From NCBI GenBank assembly GCA_017163975.1, contig JAFFSR010000004.1, positions 3,410,001-3,474,000 on the forward strand: a DNA stretch of 64,000 bases, read 5' to 3'. Both the position numbers and the translations under genes were made by a program. This stretch comes from Anastatus disparis (taxonomy: Eukaryota; Arthropoda; Insecta; Hymenoptera; Eupelmidae). Below, piece by piece: positions 20,023 through 30,036 of this stretch. Every line of letters begins with the position of its first letter. Positions within the stretch are counted from its first letter, which is position 1. Under the pieces are notes generated by a model, which was not told the origin of the DNA, did no database searches, and was given only the letters and a program-made list of their open reading frames with translations.

Positions 20023-21897
20023 TCATATTTTTTTTTTTAATTTTAATTGATTATATGATAATTCTAATACAAAAACTAAAAACGATGCTGCATATCCAAT
20101 TCCAAGAAGGTACACTATTTTTATCAATAGTTTTGTTTCTGCAATTAAATTCGTATAATCTACGGTCTGCTTATTCAAATTTGGCATGAATTTATCTTTA
20201 CTATATACTTTCATTATGAGGAATAAATATTTTCTCTTGTTATAATCGTATACATAATTTGGAATACCGGAAGCTACTATTCGATGCATTATCATATTAA
20301 ATCTCTCATAGAAAGGTGAATTTTGTGATAAGCGCTTGCCTGCATATACTCGTAAAAAGGGTTCATGAACTTGACTAAAAAGCCAGCCCTTCTGAGGTTG
20401 AGAATACATTTCAGCGAATACCGAAGACAGTATACTCGAAAAAATGCAGGTGTTACCAGTATTTTCAAGTTGGTATAAATTACAGATATACAGTGATGTA
20501 TTTACGACAGTGGATATTTTCAATAAGTCGGGTTGATAGGATTTAAATTGTTCATTCATTCTCTTACCAACAAATAAGATTGTATTGGATTCTATTACAT
20601 CTTGAAATGATTCAAAATTTGAAAACTTTGTTTGACTCAACTGCATTTCAAATAATAATTCTAAAATTTGTGTTGAATAAGTTGTTGATAAAAATATTAA
20701 GCACAAAAAGATTAATCTATCTACTACTTTTTGCGGCATTTTTCCTGAAAATCCAAATGAAACAATAGTTATATTAAAGACTGTCCAAACTTTTTTGTGA
20801 AGCATTAGTAAATGTGTAAAAATTTTAATAAAAACAATCATAACAATAATGAAAATCGCCTGCATTACTAAATTCCAAGGTATTGCATTTTCATAAAAAA
20901 TATTTTGTTTTATCAATATTTTGTAATTATCCAAATTAGATGAGATACAGCAAAATTCCTCAAATCTGAAAGAAGATATTGGATTAAAATTAACCCAAAA
21001 ATCAATTTTATTTCCTTCAAAATGCTCTCGTACTACATTATTATCTCGGGTCATTTCTTTAAAATCGACGGTGCAATTTATTGAATCGGTTATAATTTTA
21101 GTTATCGAAACATCATAACCATCCATCGCATCCCATATATTACTTTTAAAACCATGTTTTGGTTTATTTACTGCACCACTGGCAAACATTCCTGCTGCAA
21201 CTAAGTTATATCCATGCAGATTATTTACTTTATCATGATACAATAAAATATCTTTTGAAAAGGTTTCAACACTGTAGCTGTCATTAAATGGATTAAATTG
21301 ATGTACTGATGCATTCAAGCTATAATTTTCAAAATAAATTTCAAGTTGATTAATTTTAAAGTTAGGTTTTGCAATTATTTCAATCACAGTAACAAACAAC
21401 AAAGCTTTTAATTTCCATAGAGCGTGAAGAAAATCTTGAATTTGTGGAATGGTCCTTTGACTTGTAAGAAAGATAAGATAGTGAGGTTGCATCCCAAGTT
21501 TAGTTAATTTCATTAGAACAAATTCAAAATAAAATACTAACTGCTTCAAAGTGTTATTACTGTCATTATTAACATCAAAGAATAGAATTTTAAATACACT
21601 ATGATCAGATTTTATTAATGCTTTAACAGTTGATAATTTTGTGTCATTTCCGATATTCATTATTTCTCCAATGTTTACGTGTAAAGCTGGCAAAGTATTT
21701 ATAAATTTCTCAATTAATATTGTAAGTGTAAAAGAACGCCTTGTTGGAAATGTAAATAACATTACATAATTCATGTGTAGGGTTTTAAATGCATAATTAA
21801 ACACATATTCAACAATATCACTGATATTGCAACAGCTAACGGTAGAAATAATAATTAAAAAATTTATTACTCTTGATATAATTTTATCAAAACTCAT
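20023..21897 (-). CDS. Divergent ionotropic receptor (IR), intact
   Basis: A 624-residue intronless ORF starting at ATG 21897-21895. Ionotropic receptors are ligand-gated cation channels of the glutamate-receptor fold in chemosensory membranes. Visible: signal peptide (FLIIISTVSC, about 12-22), a long extracellular ligand-binding region, TM1 about 338-362 (WNLVMQAIFIIVMIVFIKIF), a pore-side segment with VSFGFSGKMPQK, TM2 about 392-412 (RLIFLCLIFLSTTYSTQILE, in place of the SYTANL motif of glutamate receptors), second ligand-binding lobe, and TM3 about 593-615 (IKIVYLLGIGYAASFLVFVL). The canonical Arg/Thr/Asp glutamate-binding residues are not evident, as usual for divergent, probably gustatory, IRs. 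It is a close paralogue of 60903-62789 with related 5' and 3' flanks. No frameshift or stop. Confidence 0.88.
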   Translation of the reverse strand: MSFDKIISRVINFLIIISTVSCCNISDIVEYVFNYAFKTLHMNYVMLFTFPTRRSFTLTILIEKFINTLPALHVNIGEIMNIGNDTKLSTVKALIKSDHSVFKILFFDVNNDSNNTLKQLVFYFEFVLMKLTKLGMQPHYLIFLTSQRTIPQIQDFLHALWKLKALLFVTVIEIIAKPNFKINQLEIYFENYSLNASVHQFNPFNDSYSVETFSKDILLYHDKVNNLHGYNLVAAGMFASGAVNKPKHGFKSNIWDAMDGYDVSITKIITDSINCTVDFKEMTRDNNVVREHFEGNKIDFWVNFNPISSFRFEEFCCISSNLDNYKILIKQNIFYENAIPWNLVMQAIFIIVMIVFIKIFTHLLMLHKKVWTVFNITIVSFGFSGKMPQKVVDRLIFLCLIFLSTTYSTQILELLFEMQLSQTKFSNFESFQDVIESNTILFVGKRMNEQFKSYQPDLLKISTVVNTSLYICNLYQLENTGNTCIFSSILSSVFAEMYSQPQKGWLFSQVHEPFLRVYAGKRLSQNSPFYERFNMIMHRIVASGIPNYVYDYNKRKYLFLIMKVYSKDKFMPNLNKQTVDYTNLIAETKLLIKIVYLLGIGYAASFLVFVLELSYNQLKLKKKI

Positions 21898-22150
21898 TTT
21901 TATTTTAATATGTATTCACCTCAACAGAAGAAAATAAACTAATGTATGTCTCAGTAAACATTTCATGTGCAAAAATAGTAACAAAAAACATTTATTTGCT
22001 ATTCTCTTTTCTATTCACAACACGTTTATTTTTAATGAAAACTGGGAAAAGATTAAAATTATAACCTATCATGAAGTTTCAAAATGTTAAACATTAGTGG
22101 CGTGTTTTTTTGCCATTTTTAAATTCTACAATTGCTTCTACTTATTGATT
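21898..22150 (-). promoter_or_regulatory. Shared 5' flank of IR genes
   Basis: In gene sense this stretch matches the regions upstream of the IR copies at 32280-32418 and 60640-60902. The third copy has a clear TATAAATA at 32297-32304; here the same position reads TGAATA and at 60903's gene TAAATA. Conservation could reflect recent duplication, shared control or both. Confidence 0.5.
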
Positions 22151-22280
22151 ATTTACCAATGTTCAATATTTTTAAACTTCATGCTAGAGTATAATTTTTA
22201 TCTTTTTGCAGCTTTCATTACACAGTTAAAGATTGTGTGTTTTGTGTAAATTGACTTATTATACACAGTTTATGTCTTCA

Positions 22281-22650
22281 AGAGTAATTTAAGATTACTT
22301 TATTTTAAAGTTTCTTTTTCCCAATTATTAACCAAGCGTGTATATGCAGCATCTTCGAGTCTAAGTGCACACAGCTAAATAAGATTTATATTTCACAAAA
22401 TAATATACTTTATATCACTTATACAGCGTTTTCTTTTGATAGGTAACTATAAAAATGATAAATTTCTCAATATAATCAGCGAGCACGAATCTTAAAAAAT
22501 TAGCGGTGTACTCTACGTGAATAATGACATCAACATTTAGCAGACGACATATTTAACTTTGGGCGCTTAGACTCGAAGATACTGTGTATACGCGTTTAAT
22601 TAACAATTGCAAAGTAACACTTTAAAATAAAGTAATTTTAAATTACTTTT
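22281..22650. mobile_element. Palindromic MITE (~370 bp)
   Basis: Arms 22281-22375 and 22555-22650 are reverse complements with some mismatches (AGTAATTTAAGATTACTTTA on the left; CTTCGAGTCTAAG near 22350 against CTTAGACTCGAAG near 22566). No coding capacity. Target duplication is unclear. Confidence 0.7.
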
Positions 22651-24251
22651 CGGGATTCTATTAAAGAATGTCTAAATTTTACTTCCGAACTTTATAAATC
22701 TGAAAAGATGCAAATTTTAGTATAGTTTTGAAACCTTGAAAATAAACATTTTTGTGGTTTTTTGCATCTTTATTTTCAACTAAAAATTGTCAAGTTTAGA
22801 AAAAAAATTACTAGAATACTTTGTTTGGAGTTGCATAAAGGATCTAAAAAAACTTGTTCCGAATCAAAATAAACTTTTGAAATTTATTTAAACAAAATCG
22901 ATTTAAACAAATTTGGATCACTTTTTTGTCGGATAAACTGCTGATCCTTATTCTAGGACTCTTTTCAAAGATCATTCTGTTGAGATTAAACATCTTTCAT
23001 CTCTCAGCAGGTTCAAAGCAACGGTAGGGGGGAGGGGATACTTGCTCAACCTCAATTAATATTTTTACTTTTAATTTGAATATTAATTTATTTTTTGTAA
23101 TGTTCTGTATATAGGCTTAAGGTGTAAATGTATTTATTGTATAACTAATGGCTAAATGGTTAGTGAGTGAATATTTTTATTTGATTTCATTGTATTGACT
23201 GCGTTTCATGCTATTGCATACACTTTTTATTATGAGTCAAGCGGTCTCAACTAGGCACACTAAAAATGAAATTGCACTTTCGGATCATTTAATTATCTCA
23301 TCACGAAGAAATATTGATAAAAAACAACGTATTAAAAAATTTAAAAAAAAATTGTAGTTTTTAAAAAATTATTAACAAATGAAGTTTAAAGCGGATTTTT
23401 CAAAATTTAATTTTTCGGTAAATATTAAATGAAAGTTGACAAAATTTTCAGGGTAAGTACAAAACTATCTTCTATTTTAGTTAAGATTCGAATTTTATAA
23501 AAATTGTTATAATTGTTGTTAAAAAATTAATTTTTTAGTAAACAAATGGAAATTTAACAAACTTCTCGGGTAGGTAGGAAATTTTTTTTTCTTTAGAATT
23601 ATTCTATAAAGTCTAACGTATCTTTTTTTGAAAGAAAATTTTAGTAATATTCATGTTTATAAACAAAAGTGTTACGAATTTTTTTATACGGTGGGCGTGT
23701 GACACGCTGCCACGAGAGGCACTTACGCGCTCAGCTTTTCGTACCTGCTTATTTATGCATTTGCAACTCATAATACATAAAATTTATGATAAAAAAATTA
23801 AATATATATTAGATTTTAATAATTAAGGTATTTTATTTATAATATTTAAGCACACGATTTTTTATGAAACACAGATTAAATGTTATAAATAAAAAACCGT
23901 AATTATCAAAATTTAATATATATATATAGTTCCGATCAATTGGTATTGCCCACCCAAGAGTAAAATTTATCAAAATGAAAAGTTTTATATCTTCAGAACT
24001 AATAATCGCATCTTTAAAATCCAAACGGCGTTTGAAAGATTGGTAAAAAATCTTCGAAATCATTTTCCAATTACTTATACACAGAAAAAACTGTAGCAGC
24101 AGGCCCACTGAAAAAGTTTTAATATCACCTGCTATATAGTAAGTAACTTCTCCCAAAAGTGTCTAGCAGTTTGCCTAAACACCGTAGTAGCGCGTCGGTA
24201 CTGCTTTTAGGTCAGCTGCTTTTCCAGAGTTTTTTCAGTGTAGCAATATAA
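22651..24251. other. Intergenic; LINE 3' scrap inside
   Basis: AT-rich. The piece 22976-23060 resembles the LINE ORF2 tail at 63720-63800 (GAGATTAAACATCTTTCATC, then TACTTGCTCAACCT) with damage. No other gene or structure was recognised; the short minus-strand frame near 23833-24156 has no recognisable domain. Confidence 0.5.
22976..23060 (+). pseudogene. LINE ORF2 C-terminal scrap
   Basis: Matches 63720-63800 at DNA level and would encode EIKHLSSLSRFKA before an indel-rich GGRGY stretch. It is a short broken copy of the same LINE family. Confidence 0.6.
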
Positions 24252-24389
24252 AATAGTATATTACGACCCATGGCCAGAAAAATAAGAAATGTCTCAGATC
24301 ACATGTAACTATTGGCCGAGGCGAAGCCGAGGTTTACTAACATGTGATCTGAGGCTTTCTTATTTACTGGCCAAGGGTTGTATACTATT
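24252..24389. repeat. Foldback element A (138 bp)
   Basis: Starts AATAGTATA, ends TATACTATT, apex CCGAGGCGAAGCCGAGG at 24316-24332. Arms pair along most of their length (GTCTCAGATCACATGT with ACATGTGATCTGAGGC). Same tips and apex as elements B and C but unrelated arms. Confidence 0.8.
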
Positions 24390-24404
24390 TTTCTGCCTGA
24401 CGTC

Positions 24405-24460
24405 GCCAGAAAGCGGCAACTTCGTTTTGGGCAGCGGCTAGAAAGTTGTCGCTTTCTGGC
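24405..24460. repeat. Hairpin next to foldback A
   Basis: GCCAGAAAGCGGCAACTT (24405-24422) pairs with 24443-24460. The sequence around 24480-24515 (TTCTTCAT, then GGTCGAAAATTC) also reappears inverted at 25270-25300. Confidence 0.65.
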
Positions 24461-24734
24461 CGGAGGAGAGAAAAAAATGTTTTTTCTTCATATCTTGGTC
24501 GAAAATTCTACCTCCTTCCCTACATATCCGCATCGAAAGTTGATGATCCCTCCGCATCGACGCGCCACCTAGCTAGCCGGGAGGGAAGAATATACAACGT
24601 TTACTCGTTCTCCCGTACTCCTTGACGCGCTCTCGCAATCGTGATTTTAACCTACATTGTAGAAAAAAGCATCAATGTACATTACATGTGCTTTGCTCTC
24701 AAACACATTGGCGATCTTCGTCGCTAATTAGCAT

Positions 24735-25048
24735 CGTAATGATAGCATAAATAGAGTGACGATAAAAATTTAAAAAAAAGTTGCATTTTGTAAAATATTA
24801 TATGCGTTTAATTGTGTTTGTGTGTTTGAATTTAGTTGGGTTAATGGACGCGTAGTGCTGTGTTATATTTTTATTATATTTATTTTGCTTTGTAATGATA
24901 GCATGAATACAGTGACGTTAAAAATGAAAAAAAAAGTTGCATTTTGTAAAATATTATATGCGTTTAATTGTGTTTATGTGTGTGCATTTAGTTGCGTTAG
25001 TCAACGCGCAGTGTTGTGTTATATTTTTATTATATTTATTTTGCTTTG
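24735..25048. repeat. Tandem duplication, 157-bp unit x2
   Basis: Two direct copies start with GTAATGATAGCAT at 24735 and 24892 and both contain AAAAGTTGCATTTTGTAAAA and TGCGTTTAATTGTGTTT. They lie between foldbacks A and B. Confidence 0.85.
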
Positions 25049-25300
25049 TTTGCTCCGGGCTTTTTAAAATCCGCAAACCAACAACACTCGTTTCACTCGT
25101 GTTCCAAATGTTAGCGGATTTAGAAAACCCTTCGTTTTTAATTTGTTATACATATAATAACGCGTATCGTAAGGCCAGCTGGCAGGGAGGCAAGTAAAAA
25201 CATGGCTGCGCCGGCGAAGCAGACTGCTCTCGCCTACTTCGTGCGTTCGCGACCACTGAACGACGAATTCGCCACGAATTTTCGACCAGACATGAAGAAA

Positions 25301-25436
25301 AATAGTATACATTACATGGGACTAAAGTCGATCTCGTTCCCGGCGGTGTGATTGCCCCCCGAGGCGAAGCCGAGGGGGGCAATCACACCGCCGGAAGGAA
25401 GATCGCCTTTCGTCCCTTGTAATATAATGTACTATT
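25301..25436. repeat. Foldback element B (136 bp)
   Basis: Starts AATAGTATACATTAC, ends AATGTACTATT, apex CCCCCCGAGGCGAAGCC (25355 on). Arms such as GGTGTGATTGCC/GGCAATCACACC pair closely. Related to A and C by tips, apex and length. Confidence 0.8.
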
Positions 25437-26313
25437 TACTCATTTTTATTGTCCATAGAAAAACATATGCCATTTCGTGGAAATTAGTGATATCAAGAAA
25501 AAACCAAATGGGTTTTGAAACTTTAATAGTTCTGTTTTAAACAAGGTAAGTAAAATGCTTCTATGGCTTTTTTACCACAGCTATGAAGATTTTTCGGCAA
25601 GAAAGACTTTTTTTCAATTATGATTAAATCATAAACTAAGAAAGATAAAAAATTTTATGCGAAATAAAAAATGTTTAATTTTAAGTCTAGAATACATATA
25701 TTTAGTGACCAATGGATTTTCGAGAAGTTTTTTTTATTAGATGTTTAATTAGCAATTTTTTATGAACTTTCCCTCGACCGTTACGCCTATTTCTAGAATG
25801 GGGATCATTGCAACAGATTGCGTCATAGTGTTCTGCTATTATGCAATTTCCCTGAGTGAGTTATTTATTAATTATTGAATTATTTATTTGTAATTATTAT
25901 TGTAATTAGTAGCATTTATTCTTTCAATGCATATCAATAAATAGATTATCGTTTATTATTAATGTTGTTACGATCATCAATTGTTGTTATTACTATATTT
26001 ATTATTACTATTCCTATTGTAATTATTTGACTATTAAAGTCATCCATTATTGTTATTATAATAATTTCAACGACAATCATTACTATTATTATTCTGGTTT
26101 ATTGTTATTCTCAATTATTTCATGATTTATGTCGGTTATTAGAATAGGGTTCGAGTACGGGATCGAATCTATCTAATTCTTATAGGTTCGGCGTTCGATT
26201 GTAACACATAACACGATAAATAAATCAATTATTTGCTTTTGATGCATTTTTATATCACGAATGTAATTTTTTATATCTACAACTTTTTATTTTAATTATT
26301 TATGATTCAATTA
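25437..26313. other. AT-rich intergenic, no gene
   Basis: Simple AT-rich sequence (many ATT/ATTATT runs). Nothing recognised. Confidence 0.5.
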
Positions 26314-26386
26314 TTAAGAGGCGGTCGGGTCTATTTCGCTGCTACATATAGGGTGGCGCTGCGGTCAGGTGAGAGAAATCTATTAA

Positions 26387-26789
26387 ATATTTTTTATATA
26401 GCTATTTACAATTTTCTGAGACGACAATATACTTTTAATGTTGTCATTTTCTCTAGCCATATATATGTAGAATAATTATTAATACTTATCTTGTTTGAAA
26501 AGTCTAAAATATTGTTATAAAGCGAAAAATGCGATGCAACGTAGGGCCGATGTAAACATGCGTGCACCTTCCTTTAGTGCGACAGATAGAGCAATACTAA
26601 AGAATGATGTATACTAATGTTTACGTCGGCTCTACCTCGCGCCGCATTTTTCGCTTTATAACAATATTTTAGACTTTTCAAACAAGATTAATATTAATAA
26701 TTATTCTACATATATATGGCTAGAGGAAATGACAACATTAAAAGTATACAGTCGTCTCAGAAAATTGTAAATAGCTGTATAAAAAATAT
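26387..26789. mobile_element. TTAA MITE, near-perfect palindrome (403 bp)
   Basis: TTAA target duplication at 26383-26386 and 26790-26793. Ends ATATTTTTTATA ... TATAAAAAATAT; the arms pair over about 190 bp. TTAA duplication is the mark of piggyBac-like transposases, but the ends do not show the usual CCC start. It splits the left arm of the host element, and the uninterrupted right arm shows the empty site. Confidence 0.85.
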
Positions 26790-26793
26790 TTAA

Positions 26794-28076
26794 GAGGCGG
26801 CCGTATCATTCTGTCCTTGTCTAATCTAAATTTTCGTTCTTATAAATAAATAAAATATTTTCATAGAAAAGTAAGACAACCGCCCAATAGAGCAAAAGAC
26901 AAGCAAACGATTCTTTTCTATGAAAAAATATGAAATTTTGATTATTTTTTGAGTGAAGTCTGAAACGAAAAAACAATCAAACTTGATTGAGTTGATTAAA
27001 CTGTTTTTATAGCACTGCGGGACCTAAATCCGCACTTAGGTAACACTTTTCTGTTACTTAGGTGGCACTTTTTTACACGGTACAATAATGAATTTACTTA
27101 GGTAACGTACGTATATAATAAGAAATAATTTTATATGTAAATTATTTTTTAAAGTATTTTCATAAATAACAATAAGCTGTAGTATATTGAAACTCTTTTA
27201 CATTAACACTCTTCAAATTAAATAACAATTATAAGCAAGTAAGATACGAGTAAAACTAAAATTGATAGTAGCGTAACATGTAAAGCGAAGAGGTATAGTT
27301 ATTTCAGCGTTGTATTATAAAATGCTACGGGGAACCCCCTATTACTACACACGATTGCTATTGCTATACTAAACATGTTACCTCCTCACCGCTCCTACGA
27401 CGCTAATTCATACGTGAAACAAAATTTCAATTTATGACTTCATAGAAGATTATTTCAACAAACAATTTCACATAATATCAATAATATTGATAAAAATTAA
27501 TTATTACACATTTTGAGTATATTTTTGAAATTATATTCTTTTTTTTCTTTTTCGATCTATTATTCATGAAGTGTTTAGTTTTAGTTTATTTAGAGTTTTC
27601 TTTTCTTTTTTTCGATTTATCATTCACGGGATGCGTAGTGTTTGGTTTTTTATAGTATTCGCTTTTATTTTTTGAATTATAATTCGTGGAGTGCATAGTT
27701 TTTGTTTATTACTGATTTTGAAGAGTACAGATTTAATTTGGCGGATTTATGTCCCACGTGCTACAAAATAGTATACGATACTCGTAACCTTAGTGGAACT
27801 TTATTACACGGCACTACGTTATCGCCCTCGCTGCGCTCGGGTGATAACTCCAGCCGTGCAATAAAGTACCACTTAGGTCACTTGTATCGTAATGTATTAT
27901 TCCGTTTCAGACTTCACTCGAAAAATAATCAAAATTTTATATTTTTTCATAGAAAAGAATCGTTTGCTTGTCTTTTGCTCTATTGGGCGGTTGTCTTACT
28001 TTTCTATGAAAATATTTTATTTATTTATAAGAACGAAAATTTAGATTAGACAAGGACAGAATGATACGGCCTCCTC
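26794..28076. mobile_element. Inner TTAA-bounded inverted-repeat unit
   Basis: Starts GAGGCGGCCGTATCATTC and ends in the complement at 28076. The arms pair for at least 180 bp (26794-26980 with 27905-28076). It lies at a TTAA inside the outer element. It could be an insertion into the outer element or an internal part of one long inverted repeat. Confidence 0.6.
27768..27901. repeat. Foldback element C (134 bp)
   Basis: Starts AATAGTATACGATAC, ends GTAATGTATTATT, apex CGCCCTCGCTGCGCTCGGGTG-type GC hairpin at 27825-27844. Arms pair (TTATTACACGGC with GCCGTGCAATAA). It sits inside the inner TTAA unit. Confidence 0.75.
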
Positions 28077-28149
28077 TTAATAGATTTCTCTCACCTGACC
28101 GTAGCGCCACCCTATATCTAGCGGCGAAATAGACCCGACCACCTCTTAA

Positions 28150-28743
28150 TATATTTTTCATCCTAGGCGAGCGCATTCGGGTTTTTACGTGCAGAGAGTC
28201 CTCAATTGATAAATAGGTTAGATGCACGCTAGGGGCTCCTAGGCTGCAATAGCAGTCATTACTGCCTAGGAGTAGAAAGCTCCTGGGTTGCATTGAGTTC
28301 ATTATAACCCAGCAGCAACTTTTCTCTATTGTATTTTGACTTAAATCAAAAACAAAAGAATCAATAGTGCGAAACTGTAAGTTCAGTTGTATTCGGTATT
28401 CAAGCTACAGCTTGTGCTGCAGAATTTTATTTCTTTAAAAAATGGATATTTATAAAATAAAATGAAATTATAAAATTGCAATAATATTGTTAATTATGAA
28501 TAATTTTAATAATGTTAATTTTATTATTTATTGTCGATGTTATTATTTCTTTTTAATTTTATTATTTCTTGTTTATTATTTATTGTTAATTTTTTTATTT
28601 AATATAAAAAATTAATAAATTCTAATAAAAAAGAGTACCATATAATTTTAATTTTATTATATAGATATAAAATTATTAGTAAAAAAACATCTGCACCTAA
28701 AAACCCTCATGCGTCTTTGCCTGGGATGAAAAATTTTTTAAGC
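28150..28743. other. Intergenic, no gene
   Basis: Contains one imperfect hairpin (GGGGCTCCTAGGCTGCAAT ... ACTGCCTAGGAG, 28231-28274) and AT-rich sequence. No gene seen. Confidence 0.45.
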
Positions 28744-28897
28744 ACCCTGAGCGAGCCTTGCGCGATGACGGCCTTCGGACAATATTTACATCGTGGAATA
28801 AAGCTTCGGCCGCTGGCTTCGCTCGCGCGCCTCGGCTTTATTATCCCACGATGTTAATATCGTCCTCAGGTTGTGATCGCGCAAGGCTCGCCCAAGG
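28744..28897. repeat. Foldback element with GC apex
   Basis: GCGAGCCTTGCGCGAT near 28751 pairs with ATCGCGCAAGGCTCGC near 28877, and ACATCGTGGAATAAAGC pairs with GCTTTATTATCCCACGATGT with one bulge. The apex is GC-rich. It borders the truncated 3' end of the DIRS remnant. Confidence 0.7.
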
Positions 28898-29421
28898 TAC
28901 ATAAATAACTATTAAGGCTAAAAAAGCTGCTAGAATTTCTAAATAATTAATATGATGTAATCTTTCCTCCTGAGACCAAAAACCATGGGTTTTATTACCA
29001 TTACATACGGCACCCCAACCAGATGTTTATGCATCTGAAAAAATTTCTTTTAAGAAGTTAAATGATTTAATTTCATTATTTGCTATAAAGACGTGTTTTT
29101 CCACCACCGTCAATCATCAATAGCAGTTTCATTTAATATTATTGCTTTTCCAAATTGTTTTGGAAATTTATTTAAAGATGAAACTTTAATCTTTTCTAAA
29201 TTTTTGTAATATAACTATCCATAACGAACTGCTGGACAGGCTACTACCAAAACACCAATCATTTCTGCTAATTGTCTAACCTTACATTTTTGTTGTTGTA
29301 AAAGATTACAAATTAAATTATGAATTTTTTCCTTTTGGAATCTGTTAGCTTCAGAAGCAATTTCTCTGAATTTATTAAAAAACCCAATAATAAAATTTCT
29401 ATAGATGGAATTAATAAACTG

Positions 29422-29491
29422 ACAGTAACTCTTTTAAAATTTTTAGACTTCATAATAAATGGAAGTCTAAAAATTTTAAAAGAGTTACTGT
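29422..29491. repeat. Perfect 30-bp inverted repeat
   Basis: 29422-29451 is the exact reverse complement of 29462-29491, with a 10-nt loop. It lies inside the DIRS RT region. Confidence 0.95.
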
Positions 29492-29666
29492 AAATCTAGT
29501 ATTTAATAGATACCTCTGTTTTCTAGAACCAAAAAGTAAAATATCATCTAGATATATAGTTGATCTAAACCCTTTTATCTTAACCATAACTAATAACAAG
29601 CTTGAGGATTTTTGTAAAAACATAAGGACTCGTGTTCAACGTGTTCAAACCAAAAGGTAAAACGTT

Positions 29667-30036
29667 AAGGAGATGTAAAACGGACCTACACCTGTAATCA
29701 TGAATTTGGCCTATCTTTTAATTTTATTGCAAAATTTGTGGAAAAAAATGCTTTAGCTTGTAGTATTTCCCACGAAGATTATTTAGTTAAATTTTCTAAT
29801 AAATTCAGTCATTAGTTTATCAGAATTTTAGGTTTCAATATTATATATTAAAATCTTTGGATTTTGTACAACAAACCTTATATTATGAAAAACTAATGAA
29901 TGAATTTATTTGAAAATTTAATTGAATAAACTTCGTGATAAATACTAATGCATTTATTTTATAAAAATTTGGCAATAAAATAAAAAGATAGTCAATATTT
30001 AAGAGTACAGGTGTAGTATCCATTTTACATCTCCTT
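29667..30036. repeat. Inverted duplication in DIRS remnant (~370 bp)
   Basis: TTAAGGAGATGTAAAAC (29667 on) pairs with 30005-30036, and the arms continue to pair inward with mismatches toward about 29850. Both arms resemble the DIRS coding strand, so this looks like an inverted copy of RT sequence. Confidence 0.65.

Larger units (their letters stand above)
26318..28145. mobile_element. Outer TTAA-flanked element
   Basis: Flanked by TTAA at 26314-26317 and 28146-28149. Inverted ends begin GAGGCGGTCGGGTCTATTTC; the 65-bp arms are 26318-26382 and 28081-28145. Inside lies a second inverted-repeat unit (26794-28076) also bounded by TTAA. No transposase. Confidence 0.7.

Noticed and set aside
22281..22650. 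Regulatory stem upstream of the IR gene
   Set aside because: A 370-bp palindrome of MITE type with no counterpart upstream of the other IR gene.
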